Counted from the stretch's first letter, positions 8,340-17,249 are shown. The stretch is DNA of 39,479 nt from CAZLFQ01 sp964625465 (GCA_964625465.1 CAZVFD010000013.1:1-39479); one strand, 5' to 3'. Translations and numbers: made by a program. The notes: generated from the letters alone by a model not told the origin.

Positions 8340-9724
8340 TGGCACATAAATTTAATCCAACAATCATGCGCGCATATGATATTCGCGGCACGGTAAATAA
8401 AAATCTAGACGTAAAAGATGCTTATCATTTAGGCAGAAGTTTTGCGACATACATGTACCAAAATAATATCAAAGGAAAAGTAGTTCTTGGGCGAGATGGC
8501 AGATTAAGTTCACCTGAACTAAGTGAAGCCTTAGTGAAAGGACTCATTGAATCTGGAATAGATGTATTGCATGTTGGATTGGTGCCAACACCTGCACTGT
8601 ATTTTGCGCATTTTACAGTCGAATCTGCGGCTGCAATTATGATTACTGGCTCGCATAATCCTGGGGATCAAAATGGCTTTAAAATGGTAATGCAGCATGC
8701 ATCATTTTTTGGTGAGGATATTCAAGCACTCGCTAAGATTGCTACGAAAGGTGAGTATGTAAGTGGCAAAGGATCGCTTAATGAAATAGATATTAAGAAT
8801 GATTACATCACAACTTTAATTGCAAAAACCATAAAACCCAATGGTAAAAAACTCAAAGTAGCTTGGGATGCAGGTAATGGTGCAACTGGTGAAGTGGTAG
8901 AGTTATTAGCCAAGAAATTGGCAGGTGAGCATATTTTGTTGAATACTAACATTGATGGCAGTTTTCCAGTACATCATCCTGACCCAACAGTTCCAGAAAA
9001 CTTAGAGCAGATAATGGAAGTCGTTAAAAAAGAAAAATGTGATTTTGGAATTGCATTTGATGGCGACGGTGACCGTATAGGTACTGTAGATAATAAGGGT
9101 AGAATGGTATTTGGTGATCAGCAACTTCTCATCTTTGCCAAGGATTTGTTAAGTCGCGTTCCAAATTCCAAAGTTATTGGGGATGTTAAAACCAGTAATA
9201 TGGTTTTTGATAAAATCCGCGAAGAGGGCGGACAACCAATTATTTGGAAGACTGGGCATTCACACATTAAAGCTAAGATGAAAAAAGAAGGGGCGATTCT
9301 TGCTGGTGAGATGAGTGGGCATACATTCTTTGGTGAGGACTATTTTGGTTTCGACGATGCATTGTTTGGTGCGTGTAAGTTCATTAACATTATGTCGCAT
9401 TCTAAAGATAGCTTAAGTGAAATGATAGATGCAATGCCAGTCTTATTTAGTACTCCTGAACTTAGAATTGACATTGAAGAAGAGAAGAAATTCAAAATAG
9501 TCGAAGAATTGCACAAGCTTATTCAAGCTAAAAAATTAGACTTTAATGATCTAGATGGCATACGCGTGACCAAGCCGAATGGCTGGTGGTTGTTGCGTGC
9601 TTCAAATACCCAGAGCTGTCTAGTTATGCGCGTTGAAGGCAGTACCAAAAAAGACATGGAAGCTATCCTGCAAGAAGTTAAAGGCTACTTTGCGGAGATT
9701 GGGTTTGATCCGGAAGGAATCTAA
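8339..9724 (+). CDS. Phosphomannomutase/phosphoglucomutase
   Basis: A 461-residue alpha-D-phosphohexomutase of the AlgC/ManB type, interconverting sugar 1- and 6-phosphates for nucleotide-sugar and envelope polysaccharide synthesis. All four active-site loops are visible: the phosphoserine loop 'ITGSHNPGDQNGFK', the metal loop 'FDGDGDRIGTVD', the sugar-binding 'GEMSGHTFF' and the phosphate-binding 'RVEGSTKKD' near the end. Length is standard. It overlaps bolA by one base (TAATG), so it belongs to the same transcription unit. No phosphoglucosamine signature was seen, so GlmM is unlikely. Confidence 0.92.
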   Translation: MAHKFNPTIMRAYDIRGTVNKNLDVKDAYHLGRSFATYMYQNNIKGKVVLGRDGRLSSPELSEALVKGLIESGIDVLHVGLVPTPALYFAHFTVESAAAIMITGSHNPGDQNGFKMVMQHASFFGEDIQALAKIATKGEYVSGKGSLNEIDIKNDYITTLIAKTIKPNGKKLKVAWDAGNGATGEVVELLAKKLAGEHILLNTNIDGSFPVHHPDPTVPENLEQIMEVVKKEKCDFGIAFDGDGDRIGTVDNKGRMVFGDQQLLIFAKDLLSRVPNSKVIGDVKTSNMVFDKIREEGGQPIIWKTGHSHIKAKMKKEGAILAGEMSGHTFFGEDYFGFDDALFGACKFINIMSHSKDSLSEMIDAMPVLFSTPELRIDIEEEKKFKIVEELHKLIQAKKLDFNDLDGIRVTKPNGWWLLRASNTQSCLVMRVEGSTKKDMEAILQEVKGYFAEIGFDPEGI

Positions 9725-9790
9725 GAAGCCCTCTATCTAAGTCATCCCAAATTTAATTGGAAATATTGCGAGATTATTGTGAGGATTTTG

Positions 9791-9819
9791 TTGAAAAGTA
9801 AGTATTTTTATGGTATAAT
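9791..9819 (+). promoter_or_regulatory. Consensus-like sigma70 promoter
   Basis: TTGAAA (9791-9796), a 17-base spacer, then TATAAT (9814-9819) preceded by TGG, an extended -10. It sits 27 bases upstream of the ATG at 9847 and would give that orphan gene independent transcription. Confidence 0.75.
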
Positions 9820-9846
9820 TCTCCTAAAATACATGAGTTTTTGATT

Positions 9847-11223
9847 ATGGATCATCCTGCGAGTGAATTGTATGCTGTTATATCTGCGAAGCAAGAGTCT
9901 GTTGAAAATTGGCTTGAATCAAAGCTAAGTGCAGGGCAAAACAGCGAAGAGTATTTAAGAACAGTTTTATCATATAGCCTTCAAAATAATCAATTACAAC
10001 TATTCAAAGATATTACTAATAATCATGCTAATAAAATATCATCAGCTATGTTGAATGATTTTTTAAATAACTGGTCGTACTATAATTATTTTGAATGGGG
10101 AATAGTTGAATTACTTCAAAAACTTTGTAAAAGTGGTGATAAGCTAAAAGAATTTGGTGCTGTATTGAAAGACTTTATCTCAGGGTATAAAGTAGAAAAA
10201 TTTTCAACAAAATATCCTGTCATCAGCGATTTTTTAGTGAAAAATAATATTTCTCACCCAATCCAGACCCCAAATATAGTAGGAAATATACTTCAAAAAA
10301 ACTTTTATTCATTAGCAAAAGATTTCTATGAAAAAGGGGGACACTTAGAGGGCAATTTAAGAAGTGATTTAATAGAATCTATTAAAATACATATAAATAA
10401 TGCTCATTCAGTGTTTAAGTTACAAGCTATGGTTAATTTATTTGGAAAAGCTAAGATAGATCTACCTAGTTTTTTGCAACAGAGTGTATTTAAAACTCAG
10501 CCAAACTCTAAACAATTAGAGCTGGTTTTACAGTCTAGTATCATTGGTAAGTTGGTTGATCATTATATAGGCAAAGAGTATTCCCAAGCAAAAAGCAATG
10601 ACTTTCAAAGTTATTTTAAATTATTCTTTTCTAAGTTGTATGAATTACAGAAAGATTACTCGCAAGAAATAGTTATGCTGAGTGGTTATAAGCCACTTAT
10701 CCCAAATCAAGAATACTTCGTGTATAGAGGCCTAACAGTGGATGATGTTGAGGACTTTTTAGAAAGCATAACAAATGCTGGATATAGTAAATTTGGACTC
10801 TTCAATCTCGCCGAAGGAAACGGATGGCAGTTTAGTGGTAATTACTACTCATTTCTCAAAAACATTGCGCAAGATTATGTTCATCTGCATGGTCATTCAA
10901 AGCATGGTGTAATACTGAAAGTAAAAATGGATAGCCAAGCAGATTGGGTATGTGGCGCGTTTGATGACTTGTTTGAAGTAATATCAAGTAACACACCAAG
11001 CTCTAAAATAAAATCAATTACAATTGATGGGAGAGAGATTTTAAATCCAAGTTATATCCAATCTGAAATAGATTTTATGCCAGAAATTGATGGTAATGAA
11101 AGTTATGAAACATCTGGTTGCAAAACCATGCTTGAGTATAGTAGAGAAGTCAAGAATAAAGGAATTACTTCCGAATTGATTCATCAAGTAAGAGAAGAAG
11201 TTTATTCAAATCTAGATTTATAA
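9847..11223 (+). CDS. Unknown helical protein with possible ADP-ribosyltransferase-like C-terminal part
   Basis: A 458-residue protein of unknown function with no signal peptide or membrane helix. Residues 1 to about 285 look all-helical. From about residue 290 the pattern changes to alternating strands and helices: 'YFVYRGLT' (Arg at about 294), 'GWQFSGNYYSF' (about 327-336), 'IAQDYVHLHGHSKHGVILKV', and 'FEVISSNTPSSKIKSITI' (Glu at about 377). That order (Tyr-Arg-Gly strand, Ser-containing strand, helix, GVIL.V strand, Glu-Val strand) recalls ADP-ribosyltransferase toxins, but I cannot confirm the fold. A TTG at 9841 could add two residues. The gene stands alone with its own strong promoter and converges on gltX, 21 bases away. 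In an intracellular bacterium it is a reasonable secreted-effector candidate; this is inference. Confidence 0.7.
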   Translation: MDHPASELYAVISAKQESVENWLESKLSAGQNSEEYLRTVLSYSLQNNQLQLFKDITNNHANKISSAMLNDFLNNWSYYNYFEWGIVELLQKLCKSGDKLKEFGAVLKDFISGYKVEKFSTKYPVISDFLVKNNISHPIQTPNIVGNILQKNFYSLAKDFYEKGGHLEGNLRSDLIESIKIHINNAHSVFKLQAMVNLFGKAKIDLPSFLQQSVFKTQPNSKQLELVLQSSIIGKLVDHYIGKEYSQAKSNDFQSYFKLFFSKLYELQKDYSQEIVMLSGYKPLIPNQEYFVYRGLTVDDVEDFLESITNAGYSKFGLFNLAEGNGWQFSGNYYSFLKNIAQDYVHLHGHSKHGVILKVKMDSQADWVCGAFDDLFEVISSNTPSSKIKSITIDGREILNPSYIQSEIDFMPEIDGNESYETSGCKTMLEYSREVKNKGITSELIHQVREEVYSNLDL

Positions 11224-11244
11224 GAATTATAATTCAATTAACTA

Positions 11245-12552
11245 CTAGCCGCCCAACCTTGCAACCACCTTCTCGCGCCCCAATATAGGAAGTAAGTTTT
11301 TTAGCTCGGGGCCGTTGTCCATTCCCGTAAGTGCTAAACGAATTGGCATGAATAAATCTTTACCTGATCTACCAGTTTTAGACTTAATTGCCTGCACCCA
11401 AGTGTTCCAAGTTTCACTATCCCAAGTTCCAGATGGGAGTAGGGCGCTTGTTGTTTTTGTGAATTCAGCATCGGTAATAACTGGCGTGAAATCTTCATTG
11501 CAAATTTTCCACCAAGTATCAACTTCCTTTATCGTAGTTAAATTCAATTTTACTGAACTCCAAAATTTTTCATCAATTTTAGAATTTGTAAAATGTGGTT
11601 TGGCCATTTCAAAGGGCATGTGGTGAATTAATTTTGAGTTGATGCGTTGCAATTCAACTAAATCATAGTTAGCAGGTGCTTTGCCATATTTCTTTAAAGA
11701 AAATTCTTTGATTAATTCTTCATGGCTTAACCTATATTCAAGCGGATCAGAGCTACCAAGCTTAGCTAAAAAGCTAAGAATGGCTAATGGATGAATTCCT
11801 GCTTCACGAAGCGATGCGATATCAAACCCACCGAGGCGTTTGGAAATTTCACCTTCTTTAGTTTTTAGTAAAGATAGATGCGCGAAATTTGGTGGAGTTG
11901 CACCTAAAGCCTCGAACATTTGAATGTGAACAGCGCTATTGCTGATGTGGTCTTCGCCACGAATAATATTGGTGATTTTTAAATCAATATCATCAACAAC
12001 TGATGCAATTGCGTATGTCATTGAGCCATCGCCACGAATTAAAATGGGGTCGCTGATATTCTTAGGATCAAAATGCATATGGCCACGAATGCCATCTTCC
12101 CAATCAATTTGTTTGTCGTTTACGAAAAATCTATAATGAGGGTTTTTCATTTGGGCTTTTTGCTCGTCAGTTAGCTTAAGTGCTGAACGATCATAAATTG
12201 GCGGAAGGTTTCTGCTGAGTAGCGTTTTCTTTTTAACTTCCAATTCTTCTGCTGACTCGTTGCACGGATATAGTCTGCCAGAGCTAATGTATTTTTTCTT
12301 TGCAGCTTCATGAAGATCTACGCGTTTAGACTGATAATGGATTTCATCCCAAGTTAGACCTAGCCATTCCATATCACGCATGATTGCATCAACGTATTCT
12401 TGTTTGGACCTTTCTCTATCAGTATCATCAATACGCAAAATAAATTTTCCACTATTAGCACGTGCAAATAGCCAATTGATAAGGCATGTTCTAATATTAC
12501 CTACGTGTAAATAGCCTGTTGGGCTTGGTGCAAATCTTGTAATTACAGTCAT
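11245..12552 (-). CDS. gltX: Glutamate-tRNA ligase
   Basis: A 435-residue class I aminoacyl-tRNA synthetase that attaches glutamate to tRNA-Glu. The Rossmann entry 'TRFAPSPTGYLHVGNIRT' carries the HIGH-equivalent motif, and 'EGEISKRLGG' is the KMSKS-equivalent loop. 'RIDDTDRERSK' and 'ILIRGDGSMTYAIASVVDD' are further GluRS hallmarks. The length is on the short side but normal for one of the two GltX copies found in many alphaproteobacteria. Those organisms usually lack a glutaminyl-tRNA synthetase and form Gln-tRNA through GatCAB, so this copy may be the discriminating or the non-discriminating enzyme; the sequence alone does not tell me which. It is divergent from the lipoprotein patatin gene. 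Confidence 0.95.
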   Translation of the reverse strand: MTVITRFAPSPTGYLHVGNIRTCLINWLFARANSGKFILRIDDTDRERSKQEYVDAIMRDMEWLGLTWDEIHYQSKRVDLHEAAKKKYISSGRLYPCNESAEELEVKKKTLLSRNLPPIYDRSALKLTDEQKAQMKNPHYRFFVNDKQIDWEDGIRGHMHFDPKNISDPILIRGDGSMTYAIASVVDDIDLKITNIIRGEDHISNSAVHIQMFEALGATPPNFAHLSLLKTKEGEISKRLGGFDIASLREAGIHPLAILSFLAKLGSSDPLEYRLSHEELIKEFSLKKYGKAPANYDLVELQRINSKLIHHMPFEMAKPHFTNSKIDEKFWSSVKLNLTTIKEVDTWWKICNEDFTPVITDAEFTKTTSALLPSGTWDSETWNTWVQAIKSKTGRSGKDLFMPIRLALTGMDNGPELKNLLPILGREKVVARLGG

Positions 12553-12654
12553 TAATTCTATGAAATAATCTTATTTAGAGCTTAATATACCAAGAAAATC
12601 TTTACTTTTAAAGGTGAAATAAGCAGAATAGATATATAAAAGTGGTAGTTGATA

Positions 12655-13590
12655 ATGAGAAAGCTTTTAGCAATTTGTGTTACATTGTGTCTAATAGGGT
12701 GCGCTGCCCCAAAGCGCCTAATTACCCCACCTGATAAACTTCCTCCTCCAAGAGAGATTAAAAATGTTAAAGTCGCCATTGCGCTAGGTGGCGGTGGTAG
12801 CAAAGGATTCGTTCATCTCGGTGTACTAGAAGTCCTTGAAGAATATGGGGTTCCACTAGATCTAATTGTAGGCACCAGTGCTGGTAGTATTATGGGCGCA
12901 CTTTATGCGGATTATGCTGATACTCAATTGGTTAAAGAAAACGTATTGAGAATTAAGGCGAATGACATTCTTGATGTCTCGTTTTTTGATACATTGCATT
13001 TTTTTGTAGATGTGCGAGGGCCAGTACAAGGATTGTCACTTGAAGAATTCATAGTTAAAAATGTGACAGAACTGAATATGGAAGATTTAAAGATTCCATT
13101 TGTGGCTGTAGCAACAGATCTTGAAAATGATAGAGCAGTAAGAATTTCCAGTGGGCCAGTTGCTTTGGCGGTTAGGGCTTCAGCATCTATTCCACCAGTA
13201 TTTACTCCAGTAAAGGAATATGGAATGTTGTTAGTTGATGGTGGTGTTGTAGAGCCAGTACCAGTTGCAACTGCAAGAGAGTATAATCCGAAGGTTTTAA
13301 TATCTGTTGATATTAGTACACCTGGTGATGATTTGCCGTTGAACAATATGTGGGATGTCACCAATAAATCTTTGTATATAAGCTATTACGCACTGTCTAG
13401 GATGCAATCATTAAGTGCAGATATAAACATACATCCCAATCTAAATGGATTTGGTATGTTTGATGATAGTAAAAACGAGGTTCTATACGAGATGGGTAGG
13501 GCTGAAACCATTAAACTCATGCCGCAAATACTCGATATCTTAAAAAAGAAAGGAATAAAATTAAAGAAGAAAAGTTTTAGACTCGGTTAG
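12655..13590 (+). CDS. Patatin-like phospholipase, lipoprotein
   Basis: A 311-residue patatin-family hydrolase with the Ser-Asp dyad: oxyanion loop 'ALGGGGSKGFVHLG', nucleophile motif 'VGTSAGSIMG' and 'LVDGGVVEP' with the catalytic Asp. A short signal peptide ends in the lipobox 'LIGC', so it is likely lipidated and membrane-anchored, facing the periplasm or outer membrane. This combination is like the RssA/YlbK type of bacterial patatin. I use ATG 12655; an upstream in-frame TTG at 12649 adds two residues. Its stop overlaps the stop of the convergent small lipoprotein gene. Substrate is unknown; family members hydrolyse acyl esters of phospholipids. Confidence 0.88.
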   Translation: MRKLLAICVTLCLIGCAAPKRLITPPDKLPPPREIKNVKVAIALGGGGSKGFVHLGVLEVLEEYGVPLDLIVGTSAGSIMGALYADYADTQLVKENVLRIKANDILDVSFFDTLHFFVDVRGPVQGLSLEEFIVKNVTELNMEDLKIPFVAVATDLENDRAVRISSGPVALAVRASASIPPVFTPVKEYGMLLVDGGVVEPVPVATAREYNPKVLISVDISTPGDDLPLNNMWDVTNKSLYISYYALSRMQSLSADINIHPNLNGFGMFDDSKNEVLYEMGRAETIKLMPQILDILKKKGIKLKKKSFRLG

Positions 13591-13805
13591 TCGTTATAAG
13601 CATCACCAGAAGGGTTTTTGGTAATGACTCTTTTATGAGGAGTTTGTGGAACTCCAGCTCGAGCTGGTTTTGGATTGGTAGGTTGACTTATATTGCCCTC
13701 AGAGTTAATTGGTGATGAGTCATCTTCAGGGGTGTCTTCAAATAGTTGATGTGCGCATCCAGATAGTGTAAGAATTAAAAGTAGTGGAATTGCTAACTTA
13801 CTCAT
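13587..13805 (-). CDS. Small putative lipoprotein
   Basis: A 72-residue protein with a clear lipoprotein signal: basic start, hydrophobic 'LAIPLLLILTLSGC' and a lipobox cysteine at about residue 17. The remainder is low-complexity, rich in Pro, Ser, Asn and acidic residues, ending 'NPSGDAYND'. I do not recognise a family; it resembles other small, disordered outer-membrane lipoproteins. It overlaps the end of the convergent patatin gene by a few bases and lies divergent from metK. Confidence 0.65.
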   Translation of the reverse strand: MSKLAIPLLLILTLSGCAHQLFEDTPEDDSSPINSEGNISQPTNPKPARAGVPQTPHKRVITKNPSGDAYND

Positions 13806-13852
13806 ATTTGGTACTTTGGTTTTTTTTATAGTATAGCATTGCAGGTGATTTT

Positions 13853-15064
13853 GTGAAGATTTTATATTCGAAATATATTAAAGCTTTAAGAGCAGGAAAG
13901 TATAAGCTAAAGGACTACCATTTTACCAGCGAGTCAGTTTCTGAAGGGCACCCTGATAAAATTTGCGACCAAATTTCTGATTCAATATTAGATTTGTTTT
14001 TAACAAAAGATCCCAAGTCTCATGTGGCAGTCGAAGCAATGGTAGCCCCAAATAATGTCATCATAGCTGGTGAACTGAAGAGTGAATATAAATGTAATGA
14101 AGAAGAATTTGAAAAAACTATTCGGAAACTAATTAAAAAAATAGGCTATAAAAAAGAGCCATTTAATTATGAAACACTCAAGATAACCAATCTTATTCAT
14201 AGCCAATCCCCTGAAATTGATATGGGCGTTACAAGTAAAGAGGAAGGGGCTGGTGACCAGGGTATAATGTTTGGATATGCATGTAGGGAAACGAAAGAAT
14301 TAATGCCTGCTGCTATTCATTATTCTCATAAAATAATGAGAAATATTATGGAAGCAACGAGATCTGGAGTGTTAAAAGGTCTTGGCCCCGATGCAAAATG
14401 CCAAGTGACTCTAGAGTATAATAAAAATGGTAAGCCGTATAGAGCTTCATCGGTGGTGGTATCAATCCAACATCCAAAGACATTAAAGCAAAATGACGTT
14501 AGGAATATGGTTCGACCATTCGTAGTTGCAACTTTGCCAGATGGATGGATGTGTGATGAAGATAGATTTTATGTAAATCCTACGGGCTCGTTCACTATCG
14601 GTGGTCCTGAGAGTGATTCGGGGCTTACAGGCAGAAAAATTATTGTAGATACATATGGTGGGGCCGCCCCGCACGGAGGGGGTGCTTTCTCCGGGAAAGA
14701 TCCGACTAAAGTAGATAGATCGGCTGCTTATGCGGCGCGATACTTGGCAAAGAATATTGTCGCTGCTGAGTTGGCAGATTCTTGCTTGATTCAATTATCT
14801 TATGCAATTGGGGTCGCAAAGCCGATTTCAGTGTATATAAACTGTAGTGGTACTGCCAAGGTTCATGAGGAGAGGTTAGTGAACGCTGTTTTAAAAAGCA
14901 TGGATTTAACACCTAAGGGTATAAGAAATCATCTTAAATTAAATTCCCCAATCTACTTGCCAACAGCCACTTATGGGCATTTTGGCCGAGAGCCTCAAAA
15001 TAATGGTGCTTTCTCTTGGGAAAAACTTGACTTGGGTAACGCACTGCTTGCTAACTTAAAATAG
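13853..15064 (+). CDS. metK: S-adenosylmethionine synthetase
   Basis: A 403-residue methionine adenosyltransferase making S-adenosylmethionine from methionine and ATP. Three repeats of the family are present with their motifs: 'FTSESVSEGHPDKICDQISD', 'GAGDQGIMFGYA', and 'GGGAFSGKDPTKVDRSAAYAARY', plus 'FTIGGPESDSGLTGRKI'. The C terminus 'YGHFGREPQNNGAFSWEKLD' is complete. The likely start is GTG at 13853, which gives about 20 residues more at the N terminus than usual; I see no in-frame ATG near the conserved beginning. The gene looks intact, notable because metK is degraded in many Rickettsia species, which import SAM instead. Confidence 0.93.
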   Translation: MKILYSKYIKALRAGKYKLKDYHFTSESVSEGHPDKICDQISDSILDLFLTKDPKSHVAVEAMVAPNNVIIAGELKSEYKCNEEEFEKTIRKLIKKIGYKKEPFNYETLKITNLIHSQSPEIDMGVTSKEEGAGDQGIMFGYACRETKELMPAAIHYSHKIMRNIMEATRSGVLKGLGPDAKCQVTLEYNKNGKPYRASSVVVSIQHPKTLKQNDVRNMVRPFVVATLPDGWMCDEDRFYVNPTGSFTIGGPESDSGLTGRKIIVDTYGGAAPHGGGAFSGKDPTKVDRSAAYAARYLAKNIVAAELADSCLIQLSYAIGVAKPISVYINCSGTAKVHEERLVNAVLKSMDLTPKGIRNHLKLNSPIYLPTATYGHFGREPQNNGAFSWEKLDLGNALLANLK

Positions 15065-15081
15065 TAATATCCTGATTTATA

Positions 15082-15110
15082 TGGTATAATCCAATTAAGA
15101 TCATGAGTTT
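15082..15110 (+). promoter_or_regulatory. Extended -10 promoter with a leader shared with the 9.8 kb gene
   Basis: TGGTATAAT at 15082-15090 is an extended -10; no good -35 is seen at 17 bases. CATGAGTTT follows at 15102-15110. The same -10 core and the same nine bases, 12 rather than 11 bases downstream, occur before the orphan gene at 9847. Confidence 0.5.
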
Positions 15111-15121
15111 AGAGGTCTCTT

Positions 15122-16441
15122 ATGGACTTAGTAGGCAAATCTAATTCTAAAGGCTTTACGATAATAGAATTATCGATTGTGATCTTGATATTTAGCATAA
15201 TTCTGGGATCAATAGTTGGCTTAGTTCCAACAATACAGCAGACAAATTCTACAAACCAGATGAATCTAAAGCTAGATGCGATACAAAAGGCAATTGATAC
15301 TTTTTACTCCCAAAATGGATATATACCATGTCCAGCTAGAATCACAGATGCACCGGCTACAGCTAATTATGGTGTAGCTACTGATTGTAGCATTCTTGCA
15401 AGTTCAATCACCCCACTTGGAAGTGTTGTAGATGTGAGTGGCGCCACTGCAAATGAAGATATAAGAATTGGTATCGTTCCAACCAGAACACTGAATTTAC
15501 CAGATGAGTATATGTTCGATAGTTGGAATACAAGAATCAAATATGTGGTTGTCAAAAATCTGGCAAGAACTAATGCGCTTTTTGCACCATATGCAAGTAC
15601 ACAAGCAGATGTTATTAGGGTTGAGGATGCAGGAGCGAATAGAATTCATCAAGCTAATTCAGCGACATATGCTAATGTTGTTGCGTACGTTATAGTTAGT
15701 CATGGAGCAAATAGTAAAGGGGCAACTAATTATCTTGGGACCGTCACGCCTATAGTCGCTTGTTCTGGTGGTGAAGATGTAGAAAATTGTGATAATGATA
15801 ATACTTTTGTTGAAGCTTTTTTTAATACCGATGTTGCTAATTATTATGATGATTTTATTAGATGGAAAACCAAACAGCAAATCATGAGAGAAGTGACATA
15901 CTCATCTGGAGCAACTGGAGGAGGAGGTGGGGGTGGCGATGGTCTAATTAAAATGGCATGGTTTGAAGAGAAGTACGTGGGAGGAACTCAAGTTGCTGCG
16001 AATCCACTGAGATTATTAAATACGACAACATATAATGGAATTACTGGTGCTAGTTTGAACACAGGTAGTAGTACCGTTACTTTGCCAGCAGGTTCATATA
16101 TAATTAAGGGCTGGGCAATAAGTGAAGCTACAAGTAGTTCAGTTGCTATTAAAAATGTATCTACCAATACCATAATTGCATATGGAGCTACTCAGGCAAG
16201 TGGTACTGGTTCTGGTACGAGTTGTAGTGGTTATCCTACAATGACTTGTATCTCTTATGCTATTCCTTCAAGAAGTGAGGTTTGGGCATTCTCAACGTTT
16301 GCTACTTCTACTCAGCTACAGTTGGTGCATTTTGCGGGTTCTTCACTGATTATTAATGGAAGTTCGCCAAAAGGTAATGGTAAGGTGGATACAGGCATTC
16401 CTTCTGCTCCAGTCGCTGGGCTTGAAATCTGGCAGCAATAA
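15122..16441 (+). CDS. Pseudopilin-like protein with beta-rich C-terminal region
   Basis: A 439-residue protein beginning with a type IV prepilin signal: 'NSKG' then 'FTIIELSIVILIFSIILG'. Cleavage by prepilin peptidase would fall after Gly11, leaving Phe+1 and Glu+5, followed by the hydrophobic assembly helix. The next region, with 'QNGYIPCPA' and 'DSWNTRIKYVV', is like pseudopilin globular domains. Around 'ATGGGGGGGDG' (about residue 265) a glycine hinge leads to a Ser/Thr/Gly-rich, probably all-beta part ('LPAGSYIIKGWAIS') that recalls phage-tail or adhesin beta-sandwiches. An AGAGG Shine-Dalgarno lies six bases before the ATG. No other pilus or type II secretion genes are nearby. It may be a surface adhesin displayed through a pilin-type anchor; that is inference. 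Confidence 0.75.
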   Translation: MDLVGKSNSKGFTIIELSIVILIFSIILGSIVGLVPTIQQTNSTNQMNLKLDAIQKAIDTFYSQNGYIPCPARITDAPATANYGVATDCSILASSITPLGSVVDVSGATANEDIRIGIVPTRTLNLPDEYMFDSWNTRIKYVVVKNLARTNALFAPYASTQADVIRVEDAGANRIHQANSATYANVVAYVIVSHGANSKGATNYLGTVTPIVACSGGEDVENCDNDNTFVEAFFNTDVANYYDDFIRWKTKQQIMREVTYSSGATGGGGGGGDGLIKMAWFEEKYVGGTQVAANPLRLLNTTTYNGITGASLNTGSSTVTLPAGSYIIKGWAISEATSSSVAIKNVSTNTIIAYGATQASGTGSGTSCSGYPTMTCISYAIPSRSEVWAFSTFATSTQLQLVHFAGSSLIINGSSPKGNGKVDTGIPSAPVAGLEIWQQ

Positions 16442-16490
16442 CTTTTCAAAATTGACATTTTAGCATATTAGCCGTATTTCTTAAGGAAAA

Positions 16491-17249
16491 ATGGATGATT
16501 TTCTTAAAGGATTTATAGGTGCCTCTCATTTTTCACCAGAACTACTCGCACTTATTACTTTGATATTAGCTTCAGCGAAGATTCTTGGCTTGTTTAGGCT
16601 CTATGGATTGATAGGCTTAATGTGCTACATCACAATGGCTTACATTGCTACTAACATACAGGTTTTACATATTGCCGAATATAGTTTTTCAAGTGAGCCA
16701 GTTGCTCTAGGTACAGTTTTATTTGCAACGACGTTTTTAGTAAGTGATATTATTACTGAGCACTATGGCGCGGATAAGGCGCGAATGGCGGTGGGAGTAA
16801 GTTTTATGACTCAAATTGCCTTCACGCTCCTGATGATTTTAACAGTTGCTCACCCACCACTTCATAATCAAAAAGTTATGAATGCAATGGAAACAATTTT
16901 TTTACCAGCTCCAAGGTTGTTAATTGCAAGTTTGATTGCGTATTTAGTAAGTCAACTTTTGGATATTTGGATATTTCAAAAATTATCCAAGCAAACAAAA
17001 AAGAAGCATTTATGGTTCAGGACATTTGCTTCCACTGCTGTTTCTGCGCTTGTAGATAATTTTATATTTTCAATTTTAGCTTGGGTTATACTGAGTCCTA
17101 ATCCAGTAGGCCTTCATAGTTTAATTTTTACATACGTATTGGGTACATATTTTGCAAGACTTTTGGTTGCGGCAATAAGCACCCCAATAATTTATATGAC
17201 GTATAAAGTAAGACCAGCTGAACTTATAAACAGTAAAAAGTCTAACTAG
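16491..17249 (+). CDS. yhhQ: Queuosine precursor transporter, YhhQ family
   Basis: A 252-residue inner-membrane protein with about six hydrophobic segments and the family signature 'TTFLVSDIITEHYGADKARMAV'. YhhQ-family (VUT) transporters take up 7-deazaguanine precursors of queuosine, a modified base in tRNA anticodons. In organisms without the full preQ0/preQ1 pathway, uptake replaces synthesis, which suits an intracellular lifestyle. Later segments 'ALVDNFIFSILAWV' and 'YVLGTYFARLLVAAISTP' also fit. It overlaps the end of the convergent tolB by four bases. No other queuosine gene is visible in the window. Confidence 0.85.
   Translation: MDDFLKGFIGASHFSPELLALITLILASAKILGLFRLYGLIGLMCYITMAYIATNIQVLHIAEYSFSSEPVALGTVLFATTFLVSDIITEHYGADKARMAVGVSFMTQIAFTLLMILTVAHPPLHNQKVMNAMETIFLPAPRLLIASLIAYLVSQLLDIWIFQKLSKQTKKKHLWFRTFASTAVSALVDNFIFSILAWVILSPNPVGLHSLIFTYVLGTYFARLLVAAISTPIIYMTYKVRPAELINSKKSN

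Noticed and set aside
9741..9765. GTCATCCC near the end of the phosphohexomutase, like one edge of the palindromic element
   Set aside because: No matching second edge or hairpins follow, so it is not supported as an element remnant.
12924..13364. 146-codon antisense frame within the lipoprotein patatin gene
   Set aside because: It overlaps the catalytic motifs of an intact enzyme and shows no features of its own.
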